A DNA stretch of 64,000 nucleotides, taken from the NCBI GenBank assembly GCA_900239685.1, contig OENT01000080.1:161450-225449 (forward strand). The letters run 5' to 3'. Each line of letters starts with the position of its first letter. Within the stretch, counting starts at the first letter, position 1. Below, piece after piece: positions 62,363 to 64,000 of this stretch. The DNA is from Rotaria macrura. Taxonomy: Eukaryota; Rotifera; Eurotatoria; Philodinida; Philodinidae. A program made the translations under genes and the position numbers. Under the pieces are notes generated by a model that saw only the letters and a program-made list of their open reading frames with translations, made no database searches and was not told the origin of the DNA.

Positions 62363-64000
62363 GAACGTTGAAGGAATCGTGACGTTAGTCCTATGAATAC
62401 GATAGAAACACTGTAGATGATTGATATTGCTTAAACTATTTGGCCGATTGTAATGACTGAACTTAGAAGCATTATCAATTCAAGATCAGCTATTCGTCGA
62501 CTGGTTGACTATAAATATGTAAATAATGAATTTAATTATTTTAGACAAATGCATGCAAATATGAATCGGTTAGAGTAGCCATTTTCAATTCCCGTGTTCG
62601 TCGAGAATGATTTCTAGGAGAATTCATGCAATTTTCATGACAGATAGATCTCCATGAGAGAAAAATAGGAATTGCGATAAATTCTCAATAGGTTAATACA
62701 TTCTGTGTAACGATGGAAGGATCCTAAGAATCAAAGAGTAGGGAGACATTACCGAAACAAGCTTTTATAGTCTTAAATTATATAACTTTCTTGACAATAG
62801 GTAACTCTGATATGGAAACACATTGGAAGAAAGCAAGATGACACACACATACATAAACCTACTAAATGACAAAACACTTAAATCTCGCAAATTCAACATT
62901 GTGGGAGACAGCTGTTGAAAAAGTGTTGCGTTTTCCTCCAATTTGATGCGTGTTGGTTTTTCATTTGCCGCATAGTATTCAATAAAACCGTTAAGAGAAT
63001 ACAATCAGAAAATAGGCCAGAGCCTTTTCTGGCTGCGTTCTCAATCATATAAATTAACAAATCTTTTATACGATAGATGATGTTTTCGCTAAACTCGAAC
63101 AAAGACCTGTCGATCTGAGATTTTGCTTACAACGATGTTCAATAGACTTGGGAAAGTAGAAAAAATATTTATACTGCAAAAGACATACTTAACTAGGAAA
63201 TTCAATTATGAACAGCCGTCTTTGAGTAGCTGGCAAGTGAAAATGGTGAAGCGGTTATCGAAGTCAAGTTTATGACTAGAAAATCATGTGAATTCGATTG
63301 AAGAAATTTCATTACAGTCTCTTACAATGATCAAAAGCCTGGAAATGAGTATATAGTCAAATTATAATAACCATTGACCAATAGATTCGTGATGATGGAT
63401 TCTTCTGGATTTCCTTCACTGACCTTAATCATTACATGACTTATAAATAAGGAAAGCAAAACGAAATAAACTGGAAAAGTTATTCCTCAGAAGTCGAAAT
63501 ACTACTGAAAATGATTGTTTTGTGGATCTTGTGTCAATACATATGTAAAAAAGTGTATGCACTTCATTTGAATGAAGAACGATATTTTTCACTCCTTTTT
63601 CACCTTACAGGCTTTTACTTCATCGTATTCATTTGGATTTGTATGATATCGCGATTATTTATTCCATCTAAGCATGCACAGCTTAGAGAAACCTTCATCA
63701 TCGACTTTAGCTTGCATAAAATCTTGCCACATATCACATTCTTCAAATACAGCGTACTGCAAATTTAACAATCTTCCTCTAAACACTAGTCAGAACGAAA
63801 GACAAAAACTGAAATAAAGTACAGTTATAGTAAATTGTGGTGCACAAAAGCCTGACGAAGATGTGTTTAATTTCTAGTGGCATGATATCAAAGTTTCACA
63901 AATCTCTGCACTATCACCACTCGAAGGCAATTTATCACAGATCTTAGCAACGACAGTAAATCATACTAAAACGTCTAGATTGAAGAGAAAAGAACTAAGA
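62363..64000. other. Right end of window, no gene seen
   Basis: Promoter side of the FkbM gene, then AT-rich DNA to the edge. Short frames at 62765-63102 (minus) and 63511-63768 (plus) are unsupported. Confidence 0.45.

Noticed and set aside
1-64000. CRISPR arrays, rRNA genes, telomeric repeats
   Set aside because: No evenly spaced repeats, no recognisable rRNA segments and no tandem telomere-like units were seen on either strand.

Overview
The window looks like nuclear DNA of a small invertebrate, most likely a bdelloid rotifer of the Rotaria/Adineta kind. The reasons are an AT-rich sequence, GT-AG introns mostly of 44-90 nt, and a typical mix of genes: two mono-ADP-ribosyltransferase (ART) proteins, an NLRC-like leucine-rich-repeat gene, an F-box/LRR protein, an intronless rhodopsin-class receptor, an opsin and an Argonaute. 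The genus is inference. Coding DNA is sparse, with long AT-rich spacers, including about 10.8 kb (44556-55356) in which I see no gene. All exon joins were worked out by hand from reading frame and splice consensus.

Layout. 1-2694 (minus): a protein kinase followed downstream by at least two PAR-binding zinc fingers (PBZ), phase-compatible with being one gene that runs off the left edge. 3727-4909: a hAT transposon with perfect 8-bp target duplications and a BED-finger transposase remnant. 5208-10737 (minus): a five-exon ART gene whose 2.5-kb intron holds a solo LTR (9583-10061). 12077-14553 (plus): a two-exon F-box/LRR gene. 18582-22042 (minus): a CMP-sialic-acid-hydroxylase-like protein in two pieces (Rieske half and metallo-beta-lactamase half) separated by 1.6 kb with no canonical in-frame splice. 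24867-26379 (minus): an ART fused to a C-terminal receiver-like domain. 28903-29886 (plus): a rhodopsin-class GPCR. 35719-36119 (minus): a small secreted six-cysteine protein. 37857-41664 (plus): a complete 15-exon Argonaute with the DEDH slicer residues, followed by a long inverted repeat (41992-42473). 55357-57876 (plus): a four-exon opsin with the retinal lysine but without the usual DRY and NPxxY motifs, and with a TA-flanked MITE in its second intron. 58357-59512 (plus): a decayed LRR gene. 61484-62362 (minus): a type II membrane FkbM-family methyltransferase.

Themes. Several products fit ADP-ribose biology (two ARTs, PBZ fingers) and RNA silencing (Argonaute beside a hairpin-capable repeat). 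Light and chemical sensing are represented by an opsin and a GPCR. These genes do not form an operon, and their co-occurrence may be chance. In three genes the frame is restored by removing one base from an A/T homopolymer, which points to either a systematic sequence error or real decay. I found no CRISPR array, rRNA, or tRNA I could support.
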